A stretch of 64,000 nucleotides of DNA from Streptomyces himalayensis subsp. himalayensis (GTDB lineage Bacteria > Actinomycetota > Actinomycetes > Streptomycetales > Streptomycetaceae). Of this stretch, positions 48,838 to 60,784 are shown piece after piece (positions within the stretch are counted from its first letter, which is position 1; every line of letters starts with the position of its first letter). A program made the position numbers and the translations under genes. Under the pieces are notes generated by a model. That model did not search any database and was not told where the DNA came from. It saw only the letters and a program-made list of their open reading frames with translations. The stretch spans positions 434,001-498,000 of the forward strand of contig NZ_JACEHE010000001.1 in NCBI RefSeq assembly GCF_013778455.1. The letters are read 5' to 3'.

Positions 48838-49839
48838 ATGCTCACGGACCAGGTCGAGGCGATCGAGATCGTGCGAGCCGACGAGGCGCACTTACCGGAC
48901 ATCCTGGCGTTGGCGGACTCCTGGCGGCTGGACGCCAGGAACCCGGAGCGTGCGGGGAACGAGGGCTTCCTCGTCTCCGACTACACGCTCGAGCACTACC
49001 GCGCCAGGCTCACCACCGCCGAACACTTCTGGGTCGCGGTCAAGGGCACCGAGGTGCTCGGCTTCGTGCTGGCCTACAGCGACCAGCGCATCGAACCGGA
49101 CGAGTGGCTCAACCACCGGATCAAGACCACGCTGGGCGCCTTCCTCGTCATCAAACAGATCTGCGTTTCGCGCTCCTCGGCGCGCACGGGAGTCGCCTCC
49201 CGGCTCTACCACCACGTTCTCGAGCAGTGGCAGGGCACCCCGGTGATCGCCGCGGTCGTCACCGAGCCGTACAACGCGGCATCGACGCTCTTCCATCGCA
49301 AGCTCGGCTTCGAGGAGCTGACACGGCTGACGCCGCCCGACGGCAAGCAGCGGATGGTGTGGGTGTGGCGCAAGCCGCGGGAGTCAATGCTCCAGGCGCA
49401 GTACACGGTCGCCATCGACCTCTACAAGCACGAGGACACGACCAACTGGCACAAGCTGAACAACTTCTTCTACATCACGGCCGGTCTGGCCGCCGCGCTC
49501 GGGTTCTCCGTCAGTCAGGACAAGCCGGCGTCCGGGTCCGTGGAGTCCATGGCGCACAGTCTTGCCGTGATCATCACGATCATCGGGCTCGCCTCCTCCA
49601 TCGCCTTCTCGCAGATGCTGCGTTTCGGCCGCCGCTATCTCGACGCCCGCAAGCGGGCCGCCATGGAGCTCGAGGAGTACATGGCGTGGCACGGCGGGCA
49701 GCGGATCGTGGGCCGGGAGGTGGCCGAGGACGGCAACGACTGGCTCAGGAGGTCTCCGACAGGGCTCATCATGATGCTCCTGCCGGTACTGGTGGCGCTC
49801 TGCTGGGCGGCGATGCTGGGCGTGCTCATCGCCAACTGA
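48838..49839 (+). CDS. GNAT acetyltransferase fused to a membrane domain
   Basis: A 333-residue fusion. Residues about 5-165 are a GNAT N-acetyltransferase: VEAIEIVRADEAHLPDIL, FWVAVKGTEVLGFVLAY, the acetyl-CoA loop region IKQICVSRSSARTGVASRLY, and NAASTLFHRKLGFEEL. Residues about 195-333 form a membrane module with segments NNFFYITAGLAAALGFSV, SLAVIITIIGLASSIAFSQM and LIMMLLPVLVALCWAAMLGVLI, and a basic helix (RRYLDARKRAAMELEEYM) between. Membrane-tethered GNATs are uncommon. I chose ATG 48838 (after GGGGGG); GTG 48808 or ATG 48754 are possible. It stands alone between GH38 and the ABC exporters. Substrate unknown. Confidence 0.8.
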   Translation: MLTDQVEAIEIVRADEAHLPDILALADSWRLDARNPERAGNEGFLVSDYTLEHYRARLTTAEHFWVAVKGTEVLGFVLAYSDQRIEPDEWLNHRIKTTLGAFLVIKQICVSRSSARTGVASRLYHHVLEQWQGTPVIAAVVTEPYNAASTLFHRKLGFEELTRLTPPDGKQRMVWVWRKPRESMLQAQYTVAIDLYKHEDTTNWHKLNNFFYITAGLAAALGFSVSQDKPASGSVESMAHSLAVIITIIGLASSIAFSQMLRFGRRYLDARKRAAMELEEYMAWHGGQRIVGREVAEDGNDWLRRSPTGLIMMLLPVLVALCWAAMLGVLIAN

Positions 49840-50081
49840 TCCCAGGATCGCCCACGGCAGACCTCGGTTCGGCTCGGGGCCTGCCGGTGACCGGGAGCGG
49901 TGACTCTTGCGACTCACTGCTCAGCCGCGGAACCAGGCTCAGCCCAGAAACACGTCCTGCCACACCATCCGGTGGTCCGAGCTGGGGACGGGCGTGGAGC
50001 CGTCGCCCGTCAGGCGGTGCAGCGGGCTGCTGCTCGGCGGCCAGAACACTGATTCCTTCTGCGCTGGATGCCGCGGCTCAT
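49840..50081. other. Intergenic region, no feature recognised
   Basis: 242 bases between convergent genes. I see no strong hairpin or repeat. Confidence 0.5.
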
Positions 50082-52091
50082 TCAGTCGCCGACAGCCGCC
50101 GACTCACCGTGCCAGGTGCGCCACAGTGCCGCGTACGCCCCACCGGCCGCCACGAGGCCGTCGTGCGTGCCGAGTTCGGTCAGGCGGCCCTCCTCCATCA
50201 CGGCCACCCGGTCGGCGTCGTGTGCCGTGTGCAGGCGGTGCGCGATCGCGATGACGGTCCGGCCCTCGAGGACGGCGGCCAGCGCACGCTCCGTGTGGCG
50301 TGCGGTCGTCGGGTCGAGGAGCGCTGTGGCCTCGTCGAGGATGAGTGTGTGCGGATCGGCCAGCACGACACGCGCCAGGGCCAGTTGCTGGGCCTGGGAG
50401 CCGTCGGTGCGATGCCCGTCGGGCCCCAGCTCGGTGTCCAGGCCGTGCGGCAGCTCATCCGCCCAGTCGGCTCCGACGGCGGCGAGTGCTGCGCACAGAT
50501 CTTCGTCGGTGGCCGAGGGCTCGGCGATCAGCAGGTTGTCGCGGACCGTGCCGAGGAACACGTGGTGCTCCTGGGTGACGAGGACGACCTGCCGTCGCAG
50601 CTGCTCGGGGTCCAGGTCGGCGATCGGCACCCGCCCTACCGTCACCGTGCCGGTGCGCGGCGCGTCGATGCCCGCGAGCAGCCTGCTCAGGGTGGTCTTG
50701 CCCGCGCCGGACGGCCCCACGACGGCCAGCCGCTCGCCGGGCCGTACGGTCAGGTCGACCCCGCGCAGGACCTCGCCTCCGCCGGGGTAGGCGTAGCGCA
50801 CACCGGTCACGTCGATCCGGTCGTCCACGGGGGTCGCCGGGGTCGCCGGGGTGGAGGAACCGGCTGATGACACCTCCGGACGCCGGGCCGGACTTGGAGC
50901 CTGGGCCGGACTTGGAGCCTGGGCCGGACTCGGAGCCCGGGCCGGCCTCGGGGCCCGGGCCAGCCCTTCGACGCGGGCGAAGGACGCACTGCTGCTCTGC
51001 AACTGCTCGACCCGCATCAGGATCGTGTCGAGCGGCTCGCCCAACTGCCGCAGATACAGCGCTGCGGCGACGACGGCACCCAGGCTCAACGCACCCCGCT
51101 CGAGCAGCACTCCGCCCATCAACAGCACGGCGACCACGGGGACCGTGTACGAGACCTCCACGATCGGCCAGAGCACGGTGCGCAGGAACAGCGTGTGCAG
51201 CCGTCTGCGCCGGGACGTCTCGAGCGCGTCCCGGCTCGCGGTGACACGCCGCCGCTGCAGCCCGAACGCCTCAACAGTGCGGGCTCCGGATGCGGTGGCG
51301 GCGAGGATCTCGGCGACGTCCGAATTGGCCGTGCCCTCGGCGAGATAGGCGGTGCGCGCCCGGCGCAGATACCAGCGCATGGCGAACCAGATACCGAGCA
51401 GGCCGAGCATCCCGCAGCAGCCGAGCAGCGGGTCGACGGCGAAGACGGCGCCGAGGATGAACAGCGCCTGGGCCGTGGAGATGAGCAGCTCGGGACCCGC
51501 GTCGCGCAGGGTCGTGCCCACCGCGGCGACATCGGCGGTGCCACGAGCCGTCAGGTCGCCCGTACCGGCGCGCTCCACGGTCGAGGCGGGCAGCGCGAGT
51601 GCCCGGTCGACGAACTCCTCACGCACGCGTGCCAGGGTCCGCTCGCCGAACCGGTGCCCCACGTACCGGGCGGAGCGCGCCAGCAGCAGCTGCGCCACCG
51701 TGCAGACCAGGATGGCGAGCGCCAGCCGGTCCACGACGCTCACGTCGCCCCCTGCCCGGACCTCGTCGATGATGCGTCCGAGCAGCCAGGGGCCGACGAG
51801 GCCGGCGCCCGCGGCCAGGGCGTTCAGGGCGAGCGCGGCGGCGAAGGCGCGTCCGTCCGCCCGGATCAGCCGGCCCGCTGCCCGGCGTACGTCGGCGGGT
51901 TCGGCGATGGGCAGCTGAGCCGACTTCCGTGCCGACGCGGTCGCCGATTCGTGTGCCGACTCCCGTGCCCTGTTCCGCGCTGTCGTCTTGTGGGCCGACG
52001 TCTTGCGCGCCGTCGTCTTGCGCGCCGTCGTCTTGCCGACCGTCGTCTTCCGGGCCGACATCTTCCCGTCCGTCCCTTTCCGCGCCGTCAC
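50082..52091 (-). CDS. ABC exporter half-transporter with degenerate signature motif (pair 1, subunit B)
   Basis: A 669-residue type IV ABC exporter: a TMD with about six helices, then an NBD. Walker [10 protein letters not shown], Walker [12 protein letters not shown] and the H-loop IAHRL are intact, but the signature is TDGSQ instead of LSGGQ. The partner subunit at 52088-53908 shows the opposite pattern, so the two should make one good and one bad ATP site. The N-terminus is a Lys/Thr/Ala-rich repeat tail (ARKTT units, about residues 3-40). The TMD-NBD linker holds PSPAQA repeats (50875-50960). The GTG start overlaps the partner's stop (GTGA). Substrate unknown; no drug or peptide gene is adjacent. 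Confidence 0.9.
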   Translation of the reverse strand: MTARKGTDGKMSARKTTVGKTTARKTTARKTSAHKTTARNRARESAHESATASARKSAQLPIAEPADVRRAAGRLIRADGRAFAAALALNALAAGAGLVGPWLLGRIIDEVRAGGDVSVVDRLALAILVCTVAQLLLARSARYVGHRFGERTLARVREEFVDRALALPASTVERAGTGDLTARGTADVAAVGTTLRDAGPELLISTAQALFILGAVFAVDPLLGCCGMLGLLGIWFAMRWYLRRARTAYLAEGTANSDVAEILAATASGARTVEAFGLQRRRVTASRDALETSRRRRLHTLFLRTVLWPIVEVSYTVPVVAVLLMGGVLLERGALSLGAVVAAALYLRQLGEPLDTILMRVEQLQSSSASFARVEGLARAPRPARAPSPAQAPSPAQAPSPARRPEVSSAGSSTPATPATPVDDRIDVTGVRYAYPGGGEVLRGVDLTVRPGERLAVVGPSGAGKTTLSRLLAGIDAPRTGTVTVGRVPIADLDPEQLRRQVVLVTQEHHVFLGTVRDNLLIAEPSATDEDLCAALAAVGADWADELPHGLDTELGPDGHRTDGSQAQQLALARVVLADPHTLILDEATALLDPTTARHTERALAAVLEGRTVIAIAHRLHTAHDADRVAVMEEGRLTELGTHDGLVAAGGAYAALWRTWHGESAAVGD
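50875..50960 (-). repeat. Tandem repeats in the TMD-NBD linker of subunit B
   Basis: An 18-base unit (around CGGACTTGGAGCCTGGGC) is repeated with variation about four times. It encodes APSPAQ-like hexapeptides between the membrane and ATPase domains. Confidence 0.75.
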
Positions 52092-53908
52092 CGAACGGCC
52101 TCCTCTGCGTCCGTGTCGCGGGCCACGAGCGCGCGGTATCCCGGCTCCTCGCTGAGGAGTTCACGGTGGCAGCCGACGGCGGCGACCTTGCCGTCGACCA
52201 GGTAGTACACGGCGTCCGCCCGGTCCAGCACCAGCGGCGACGTGCTCGTGACGACGGTCGTGCGGCCGGAGCGTACGGCCCGCAGCCGGGCCGCGACGGC
52301 GGCCTCGGTGTGCGCGTCGAGCGCCGAGGTGGGCTCGATCGCCAGCAGCACCTCGGGATCGGCCAGCAGTGCCCGGACCAGGCGTACGCGCTGCCGCTGG
52401 CCTCCGGAGAGGTTGCGGCCGCCTGCGTCGACGGCCGAGTCGAGCCCGTCCGAGAGGCCCAGGACGATGTCGTCCGCCACAGCAGCGTGCACGGCGCGGG
52501 CGATCGCCGCGTCGTCCTTGCCGTCCGGTCCCCATCGGCCGCAGACCAGGACGCGCAGTGTGCCCGCGAACAGGTCGGCCTCGTTGTCCGCGACCAGGAT
52601 CCGCTCGCGCACCTGCGGCAGGGCGATCTCGTCGAGGCGCACCCCGCCCCAGGTCGCCGCGGATTGCGTGTACCGGCCGAGCCGGTCGACGACGGCCGCG
52701 GACTCCGCGGGTCGCGCGCCGACCAGCGCGGTCAGCCTGCCCGGTGCCACCTCGACGCCGGACTCCGGATCGCGCAGCACGGACGGGCACGTGGGGGCGT
52801 CCAGGGCACCGCTCCCGGCGGACCCGGTCGTGGGCTGGAGGCGTTCCGCGGGCTGGAGGCGTTCCACGGGCTGGAGGCGTTCCGCGGACTCGAGGCGCTC
52901 CGCGGGCTCGAGGAGTTCCGAGGGTTCCAGCGCCAGAAACCGTACGACGCGCCGCGCGGCGACCAGAGCCCGGCTGACCTGGTAGCCGCACTCGATGAAG
53001 AACGCCACCGGCATCACGAGGACCGCGACATAGCCATAGACCGACACCAACTCGCCCACGGTGATGGCGCCCTGCGCGGCAAGCCGCGCCGCCAGCCAGG
53101 TCACGACGGCGAGGAAGAGCATCGGCAGGCCGATGCCGAGCGCCTGGATCCAGCTGGTCACCGCCCCGACCCGGTACCCCTCCGCCTGCAGCTCCCGCGA
53201 GTCGCGCCGGAAGTTGCCGGCGTACAGCCCTTTTCCGCCCAGGCCGTTGAGCACCCGCAGGCCCTGCGCCAGGTCGCCGATACGCGCGGTCAGCCTGCCC
53301 TGCCGCTCGCGGTACCTCGACTCCGCGCCCTGCAGCCGCGCCATGAGCGGGCTGACCAGTGCGGCGGTGAGCGGCACCCCGAGCAGTACCACTGCGGCGA
53401 GCGGCAGCGAGATCGACAGCAGGATCACGGCCACGACGACGTACGCGACGGCCGAGCCGAGGCCCGGGCCGACGATGGTCAGGGACTGGCTGATCGTCTG
53501 GACGTCGCTGACGCCGATCGTCACCACCTCCCCGGCCCTGACCTGGCGCGGCAGCGCGGCACCCAGCCGCACCGCCTGCCCGACGACGACCTTCACCGTG
53601 CGGAAGTTGGCGTCCATGCGGAGTCTGGTCATCGTGCGGTGCCGCATGATGCTCACCCAGGCGTTGAACGCCCCGAGACCCAGCAGGGCGGCGGCCCAGC
53701 CGGCCAGCGCGGTCTGGTCTCCCGGCTCCAGACCGTCGTCGATCGCGCGTGACAGCAGGTACGGCGTCAGTGCCATGAGCACCATCCAGACGCTGCCCAG
53801 CAGGGCGCCCGCGGCGGCCCGGCCTCGCTGGCTGGTGACCAGCCACCACAGATACCGGCCGCCGCTGCGACAGTCAGGTGTCCCGGGATCCTCGTACGCG
53901 TCGATCAT
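52088..53908 (-). CDS. ABC exporter half-transporter with degenerate Walker motifs (pair 1, subunit A)
   Basis: A 606-residue half-transporter. Six TM helices ([21 protein letters not shown] first) precede an NBD whose ATP-binding loop is destroyed ([13 protein letters not shown] in place of GxxGxGKT). Walker B reads [11 protein letters not shown], with the Asp changed to Ile, and the H-loop His is lost (VTSTSP). The signature LSGGQRQR is perfect. It therefore supplies only the signature to a heterodimer. The TMD-NBD linker contains repeated ERLQPA-like hexapeptides (52830-52925). The start is ATG 53906-53908, with an AGGGG ahead; GTG 53929 is an alternative. The stop overlaps the partner's GTG. 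Confidence 0.9.
   Translation of the reverse strand: MIDAYEDPGTPDCRSGGRYLWWLVTSQRGRAAAGALLGSVWMVLMALTPYLLSRAIDDGLEPGDQTALAGWAAALLGLGAFNAWVSIMRHRTMTRLRMDANFRTVKVVVGQAVRLGAALPRQVRAGEVVTIGVSDVQTISQSLTIVGPGLGSAVAYVVVAVILLSISLPLAAVVLLGVPLTAALVSPLMARLQGAESRYRERQGRLTARIGDLAQGLRVLNGLGGKGLYAGNFRRDSRELQAEGYRVGAVTSWIQALGIGLPMLFLAVVTWLAARLAAQGAITVGELVSVYGYVAVLVMPVAFFIECGYQVSRALVAARRVVRFLALEPSELLEPAERLESAERLQPVERLQPAERLQPTTGSAGSGALDAPTCPSVLRDPESGVEVAPGRLTALVGARPAESAAVVDRLGRYTQSAATWGGVRLDEIALPQVRERILVADNEADLFAGTLRVLVCGRWGPDGKDDAAIARAVHAAVADDIVLGLSDGLDSAVDAGGRNLSGGQRQRVRLVRALLADPEVLLAIEPTSALDAHTEAAVAARLRAVRSGRTTVVTSTSPLVLDRADAVYYLVDGKVAAVGCHRELLSEEPGYRALVARDTDAEEAVR
52830..52925 (-). repeat. Tandem repeats in the TMD-NBD linker of subunit A
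   Basis: Units like GGGCTGGAGGCGTTCC repeat five to six times with variation, giving ERLQP/ERLES-type peptides. They lie at the same structural place as the linker repeats of the partner gene. Confidence 0.75.
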
Positions 53909-53990
53909 CCGCCCCTGCCCTTCTTCCACCCGTCAGCCCCGCCGAACACACGCCCCCTGCCTGTGCGCACCGCCCGTGCAAGCCCCGCCT

Positions 53991-55852
53991 CTACACGAGG
54001 CTGTTGCGCCATGCCCGGTGCAGATCCGCGAACCGGCCTGTCCCCGCGATGAGTTCGGAGGGCGGGCCGTCCTCCACGATGCGGCCGTGCTCCATGACCA
54101 GCACCCGGTCGGCGATCTCCACCGTCGACAGGCGGTGTGCGATCACGACCGCCGTGCGGCCGTTCAGCACCGTGTGCATCGCGCGCTGCACGGCGCGTTC
54201 TCCGGGGATGTCCAGGGAGCTGGTCGCCTCGTCCAGGATCAGCACGGCGGGGTCGGCGAGGAGGGCGCGGGCGAAGGCCACCAACTGGCGCTGACCGGCC
54301 GAGATACGGCCGCCCCTCTTGCGTACGTCGGTGTCGTAGCCGTCGGGCAGGGCGCTGATGAAGTCGTGCGCGCCGATGGCCTTGGCGGCCTGTTCGATCT
54401 CTTCGCGGGTGGCGTCGGGGCGGCCGATGGCGATGTTCTCCGCCACCGTGCCGGAGAACAGGAACGCCTCCTGGGTCACCATCACCACACCGCGCCGCAG
54501 TTCGGGCACCGACAGGTCGCGCAGGTCGACACCGTCGAGGAGGACCCGGCCCGCCGAGGGGTCGTAGAAGCGGGCCAGCAGCTTGGCGAGCGTCGACTTG
54601 CCGGCGCCCGTGGAGCCGACGACGGCGACCGTCTGCCCGGCCGGGAGGCTCAGATCGAAGCGGGGCAGAACCTCGCCTCCCGTGCGGTAACCGAACGAGA
54701 CGCCCTCGAAGACGACCTCGCGGCCCGGCCGGTCACCTGCCAGGGCCGGCAGCGGGCGCGGCGACTCCGGCTCCGGCACGGACGGCTCCTGGTGCAGCAG
54801 GCCCGCGATCTTGCGGAGCGAGGCGGCCGCCGACTCGTACGAGTTGAGGAACATCGCCAGCCGGTCGATCGGGTCGTAGAGCCGCCGGATGAACAGGACG
54901 GCCGCGGCCAGCACGCCCAGCTCCAGGGACCCGGCCGCGACGCGGTAGGCGCCCCACAGCACCATCCCGGCCACGGCTGTGTTCGCCACGAGCCGTGAGC
55001 CGACGACATAGCGCGCCATCTCCAGCAGCGCGTCGCCGTTGGCGCGCTGGTGACGGTGGTTGAGGACCGCGAAGTCCTTGTCGTTCGCCCGCTCGCGGCG
55101 GAAGGCGCGGACCGGGCGGATGCCGTTCATGGTCTCCGCGAACTTCACGATCACGGCGGCGATCGCCGACGACCGCTCCCCGTACACGCGGGCCGCACGC
55201 CGCCGGTACAGCTGGATCAGCACGTACAGCGGCACGAAGGACAGCGCGGCCACGCTGCCGATGCCGAGGTCGAGCCAGAGCAGCATCGCGGTGATGTAGA
55301 CCGAGGCGAGGATGACGTTGATCAGCTCCTGCAGCCCCTCGGCGAGCAGCTCGCGCAGGGACTCCACGTCCGTGGTCGCACGGGAGATGAGGCGGCCGGA
55401 GGTGTAGCGGTCGTGGAAGTCCACGCTGAGGGCCTGCGCATGGCGGAAGATACGGCCGCGCAGATCGAGGAGAACGTCCTGGTTGACGCGGGCGGACAGC
55501 CGTACGAATGCGTACAGGAGGGCGCCGGAGCAGGCCGCCGCCAGCAGATAGCCGACGGCGACGGCGATCAGAGGCCCGTAGTGATGCGCCCGGAACGCGG
55601 GCACCGCGGTGTCGATGGCGTACGCGACGAGCAGCGGGCCCGCCTGCACCGCGGCCTGCTGGAGGAGCAGACACAGGGCGACCGCCCAGACGGTGCGGCG
55701 CCGGGGTGCGAGCAGCGAACGCAGCAGGGCGCCGGTCGCGCCCTTGGGCGTGGGCAGGTCGTCCTTGTCGAACGGGTCTCCCTTGGCGGGGAGTCCGGGC
55801 TCGTCGACGGGATCCGGGGTGGTCGGCGGTTTCTGAGTTGCGGCGGTGGTGG

Positions 55853-55856
<4 letters not shown>
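53991..55856 (-). CDS. ABC exporter half-transporter, catalytically complete (pair 2, subunit B)
   Basis: A 621-residue type IV ABC exporter. The N-terminal hydrophilic ~45 residues are followed by six TM helices and an NBD with Walker A GSTGAGKST, Q-loop VTQEAFLF, Walker B LILDEATSSLD and H-loop IAHRLST. The signature is ISAGQ, slightly off consensus. The ATG overlaps the stop of the upstream 679-residue gene (ATGA), and the pair is expected to form a heterodimer of the TM287/288 or BmrCD kind. The next gene starts 82 bases on, so all four transporters probably form one transcript. Confidence 0.9.
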
Positions 55857-57892
<2,036 letters not shown>

Positions 57893-58078
57893 CGTTTGCG
57901 AGCCTACGGTTCGGCACTGACAGTGCCCACCGAGTTTCGGCTGGGCTGGCGTGGTCCTGTGGTCCTACGACCGGATGTAGGCGGGTGGGGCCCTGCGGGG
58001 CCTCTTCCCCAGTCCCGCCCCTTCCCGGAACTGGGGGCTCCGCCCCCAGACCCCGCCTCCAGACCCGCGCTCCTCAAG

Positions 58079-58110
58079 CTCCCCAAGCTACCGCTGGGAG
58101 GTGCCCCCAG
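58079..58110 (+). repeat. Dispersed CCCCCAG/CTGGGAGG repeat, copy 5 (intergenic)
   Basis: CTCCCCAAGCTACCGCTGGG, then AGGTGCCCCCAG: copy 2/3-type sequence in reverse orientation with two changes. It ends 12 bases before the glgX stop. The sequence before it (58003-58060) carries further GGGGGC/GCCCCC hairpin-forming stretches. Confidence 0.8.
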
Positions 58111-58122
58111 AGAGGCTGAATT

Positions 58123-60465
58123 TCACGCGGGCACAACCCGCAACAACAGAACCGCCCGAGCCGGCACCGTCACCTCCACCCCCGCGGGATGCACCGCCCC
58201 AGGCCCCTCAGCCTGTTCCTCCCGCGACGTGTCGACCACAACCTCGTACCGCTCCGCCCACGGAGCCCCCGGCAGCATGAAACTCACCGGCCGGTCCCCG
58301 GCGTGCAGCACCGCGAGGAAGCTGTCGTCGACGACCGGCGCACCCCGCTCGTCCCGTCCCGGGATGTCGCGGCCGGACAGGTACATCCCCAGCGTCGCAG
58401 CGGGCGCGTACCAGTCCCGCTCCGTCATCTCCGTGCCGCGCGCCGTGAACCACGCGAGGTCGCGCAGGCCGTCCGCCGAATGAGGGCGGCCGGAGAAGAA
58501 GGCGCGCCGCCGCAGAACCGGATGCGCGTGCCGCAGTGCGATCAGACGGGACGTCAGCTCGAAGAGGCCCCGCCAGCCCGGGTCGTCCAGGTGCGACCAG
58601 TCGACCCAGCTGATCTCGTTGTCCTGGCAGTACGCGTTGTTGTTGCCGCGCTGCGTACGGCCCAGTTCGTCGCCCGCGACCAGCATGGGCACGCCTGTGG
58701 ACAGCAGCAGCGTGGTCAGCAGGTTGCGCAGTTGGCGGCGGCGCAGGGCGTTGACGCGCTCGTCGTCCGTCTCGCCCTCCGCGCCGCAGTTCCAGGACCG
58801 GTTGTCGTCCGAACCGTCCCGGTTGCCCTCGCCGTTGGCCTCGTTGTGCTTGCGTTCGTACGACACGAGGTCACGGAGCGTGAAGCCGTCGTGGGCGGTG
58901 ACGAAGTTGACGGAGGCGTAAGGGCGGCGGCCGCCCCACGCGTACAGGTCGCTCGATCCCGACAGTCGGTAGCCCAGGTCGCGTACGTCCGGCAGTGCGC
59001 CCCGCCAGAAGTCGCGCACCGCACCCCGGTAGCGGTCGTTCCACTCGGTCCACAGGGGCGGGAAGGAGCCCACCTGGTAGCCGCCAGAGCCTACGTCCCA
59101 TGGTTCCGCGATGAGTTTCACGCGCCGCAGCACCGGGTCCTGAGCGATCACCGCGAGGAACGGCGACAGCATGTCGACATCGTGCATGGCGCGTGCCAGC
59201 GCCGCCGCGAGGTCGAAGCGGAAGCCGTCGACGCCCATCTCGGTCACCCAGTAGCGCAGCGAGTCCGTGATGAGCCTCAGCACCTGCGGCTGGACCACAT
59301 GCAGGGTGTTGCCGCAGCCCGTGTAGTCGGCGTACCTCCGTGCGTCCGACTGGAGGCGGTAGTAGCCGCGGTTGTCGATGCCCTTCAGGGACAGCGTCGG
59401 ACCCAGCTCGCCCGCCTCCGCCGTGTGGTTGTAGACGACGTCGAGGATGACCTCGATGCCGGCCGCGTGCAGCGCCCGCACCATCCGTCGGAACTCGCCG
59501 ACCTGCTGCCCGGTGGTGCCGCTCGCCGCGTACGCCGCGTGCGGCGCGAAGTACCCGATGGAGTTGTAGCCCCAGTAGTTGCGCAGGCCCTTGCGCAGCA
59601 GATGGTCCTCGTGCGCGAACTGGTGCACGGGCAGGAGTTCGACCGCCGTCACCCCGAGGCGTACGAGATGGTCGATCGCCGCAGGGTGCGCGAGGCCCGC
59701 GTAGGTGCCGCGAAGTTCCTCGGGTATGTCCGGGTGCAGCTTGGTGAAACCGCGTACGTGCAGCTCGTAGATGACCGAGTCCGCCCAGGGCGTCTTCGGG
59801 CGGCGGTCGTCGACCCACTCGTCGTCGGGGTCGTCGTCATGGACGACCACGCCCTTCGGGACGTACGGCGCCGAGTCCCGTTCGTCGCGCACCGTGTCCG
59901 CCATCCGCTGGTCCGGCCAGTCGCGCACATGCCCGTACACCTCCGGTGGCAGTCCGAAGTCGCCGTCCACCGCGCGCGCGTACGGGTCGAGGAGCAGCTT
60001 CGCCGGGTTCCAGCGGGCGCCGGTCCACGGGTCCCAGCGGCCGTGCACTCGGAAGCCGTACCGCTGTCCCGGCATCACACCCGGCACGAAGCCGTGCCAG
60101 ATCTCGTGCGTCAGTTCGGTCAGTGGGCAGCGCGTCTCGCGGCCCTCGTCGTCGAAGAGACACAGCTCGACCGCCTCGGCACCGCCCGCCCAGAGCGCGA
60201 AGTTCGTGCCCGCCACCCCGTCGGGGCCGACCCGGAAGCGTGCTCCGAGCGGGGTCGGCGCTCCGGGCCACGCCGGAACGGCCGGCAGTGCCGGTTTGCT
60301 GCGTCGGCCGCCGCCACTCTCGACCTCTCCCCCAGTGCCTTGAAGGGCCTGGGAGGTACCCCCAGAGCGGGGGGACCCCCACAGCACGGCGGCTGGGCGC
60401 TCGGGCGTCCCGTTGCCCGTGCGCCGGCCCTCCTGGACTGCCTCCTGCTCGGCTGCGCTCGACAC
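58123..60465 (-). CDS. glgX: Glycogen debranching enzyme GlgX
   Basis: A 780-residue GH13 isoamylase-type debranching enzyme hydrolysing alpha-1,6 branches of limit dextrin left by glycogen phosphorylase. It has an N-terminal CBM48-like domain (GTNFALWAGGAEAVELCLFD), RYGFRVHGRWDPWTGARWNPAKLLLDPYA as landmark, and catalytic motifs GFRFDLAAAL (nucleophile Asp), LIAEPWD (Glu) and TAHDGFTL (Asp). The start is GTG 60463-60465, with GGGAGG seven bases upstream. Residues about 27-50 (SGGTSQALQGTGGEV and flanks) are encoded by dispersed repeat copy 6 and adjoining GGGGG/CCCCC sequence. The N-terminal ~70 residues before LGARFRVG are therefore not family sequence. It stands alone, apart from the other glucan genes. 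Confidence 0.93.
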   Translation of the reverse strand: MSSAAEQEAVQEGRRTGNGTPERPAAVLWGSPRSGGTSQALQGTGGEVESGGGRRSKPALPAVPAWPGAPTPLGARFRVGPDGVAGTNFALWAGGAEAVELCLFDDEGRETRCPLTELTHEIWHGFVPGVMPGQRYGFRVHGRWDPWTGARWNPAKLLLDPYARAVDGDFGLPPEVYGHVRDWPDQRMADTVRDERDSAPYVPKGVVVHDDDPDDEWVDDRRPKTPWADSVIYELHVRGFTKLHPDIPEELRGTYAGLAHPAAIDHLVRLGVTAVELLPVHQFAHEDHLLRKGLRNYWGYNSIGYFAPHAAYAASGTTGQQVGEFRRMVRALHAAGIEVILDVVYNHTAEAGELGPTLSLKGIDNRGYYRLQSDARRYADYTGCGNTLHVVQPQVLRLITDSLRYWVTEMGVDGFRFDLAAALARAMHDVDMLSPFLAVIAQDPVLRRVKLIAEPWDVGSGGYQVGSFPPLWTEWNDRYRGAVRDFWRGALPDVRDLGYRLSGSSDLYAWGGRRPYASVNFVTAHDGFTLRDLVSYERKHNEANGEGNRDGSDDNRSWNCGAEGETDDERVNALRRRQLRNLLTTLLLSTGVPMLVAGDELGRTQRGNNNAYCQDNEISWVDWSHLDDPGWRGLFELTSRLIALRHAHPVLRRRAFFSGRPHSADGLRDLAWFTARGTEMTERDWYAPAATLGMYLSGRDIPGRDERGAPVVDDSFLAVLHAGDRPVSFMLPGAPWAERYEVVVDTSREEQAEGPGAVHPAGVEVTVPARAVLLLRVVPA
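60327..60365 (+). repeat. Dispersed CCCCCAG/CTGGGAGG repeat, copy 6 (inside glgX)
   Basis: CTCCCCCAG, middle TGCCTTGAAGGGC, CTGGGAGG, TACCCCCAG. It is very close to copies 1 and 4 and encodes GlgX residues about 34-47 in frame. Confidence 0.88.
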
Positions 60466-60535
60466 CTGTCAGCCTCCCGCGGCTCGGTGAGACGAGGCGC
60501 GACAGAAGGCCTGCGGCGTCGCCCCTCTTTCTGGT

Positions 60536-60630
60536 TCGCTCGCCTCCGGGTCGCTCCAGCGGTGTCGAGAAGCCGACCGTGCTCAGCCCTTCGGCCTCTG
60601 CGCGCCCGACTTCTCGCCACCGGAGCGCCC
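60536..60630 (+). repeat. Second dispersed hairpin repeat, copy 2
   Basis: The order CGCCTCCGGGTCGCTCC, GGTGTCGAGAAG, CGACCGTGCTCAGCCC, GACTTCTCG, CCACCGGAGCGCC matches the minus strand of 7100-7204 block by block. Its ends form an imperfect inverted repeat. Confidence 0.6.
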
Positions 60631-60705
60631 CTGCGGCTCTCAGGGGCGCGGCTCCCCACGCGATCGTCCTCCCAGTGTTCTGCCCAGAGCATGGCTCGCA
60701 CTCAC

Positions 60706-60775
60706 GTTTCCCCAGGAGGGGGAACGGTGGGTTTCCCCAGGAGGGGGAACGCTCGGTTTCCCGAGGAGGGTGCCC
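60706..60775 (+). promoter_or_regulatory. Three direct repeats at exact 25-bp spacing upstream of the L,D-transpeptidase
   Basis: GTTTCCCCAGGAGGGGGAAC occurs at 60706-60725 and 60731-60750, with a diverged third unit at 60756-60775. Each is itself an imperfect palindrome (GTTnCCCC…GGGGnAAC). The period of 25 bases is two and a half helical turns. The third copy also carries the AGGAGGG that may act as the ribosome site. Confidence 0.75.
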
Positions 60776-60784
60776 GTCGTTGGG

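Larger units (their letters stand above)
60466..60784. promoter_or_regulatory. Divergent region glgX / L,D-transpeptidase
   Basis: 319 bases with no gene. It holds copy 2 of the second dispersed hairpin repeat (60536-60630) and three 25-bp-period repeats (60706-60775) directly before the transpeptidase. Confidence 0.6.

Noticed and set aside
48838..49839. Assigning the GNAT protein's membrane part to the SLATT conflict-system effectors
   Set aside because: The 2-3 TM layout is superficially similar, but I see no diagnostic motif and no nucleotide-second-messenger genes nearby.
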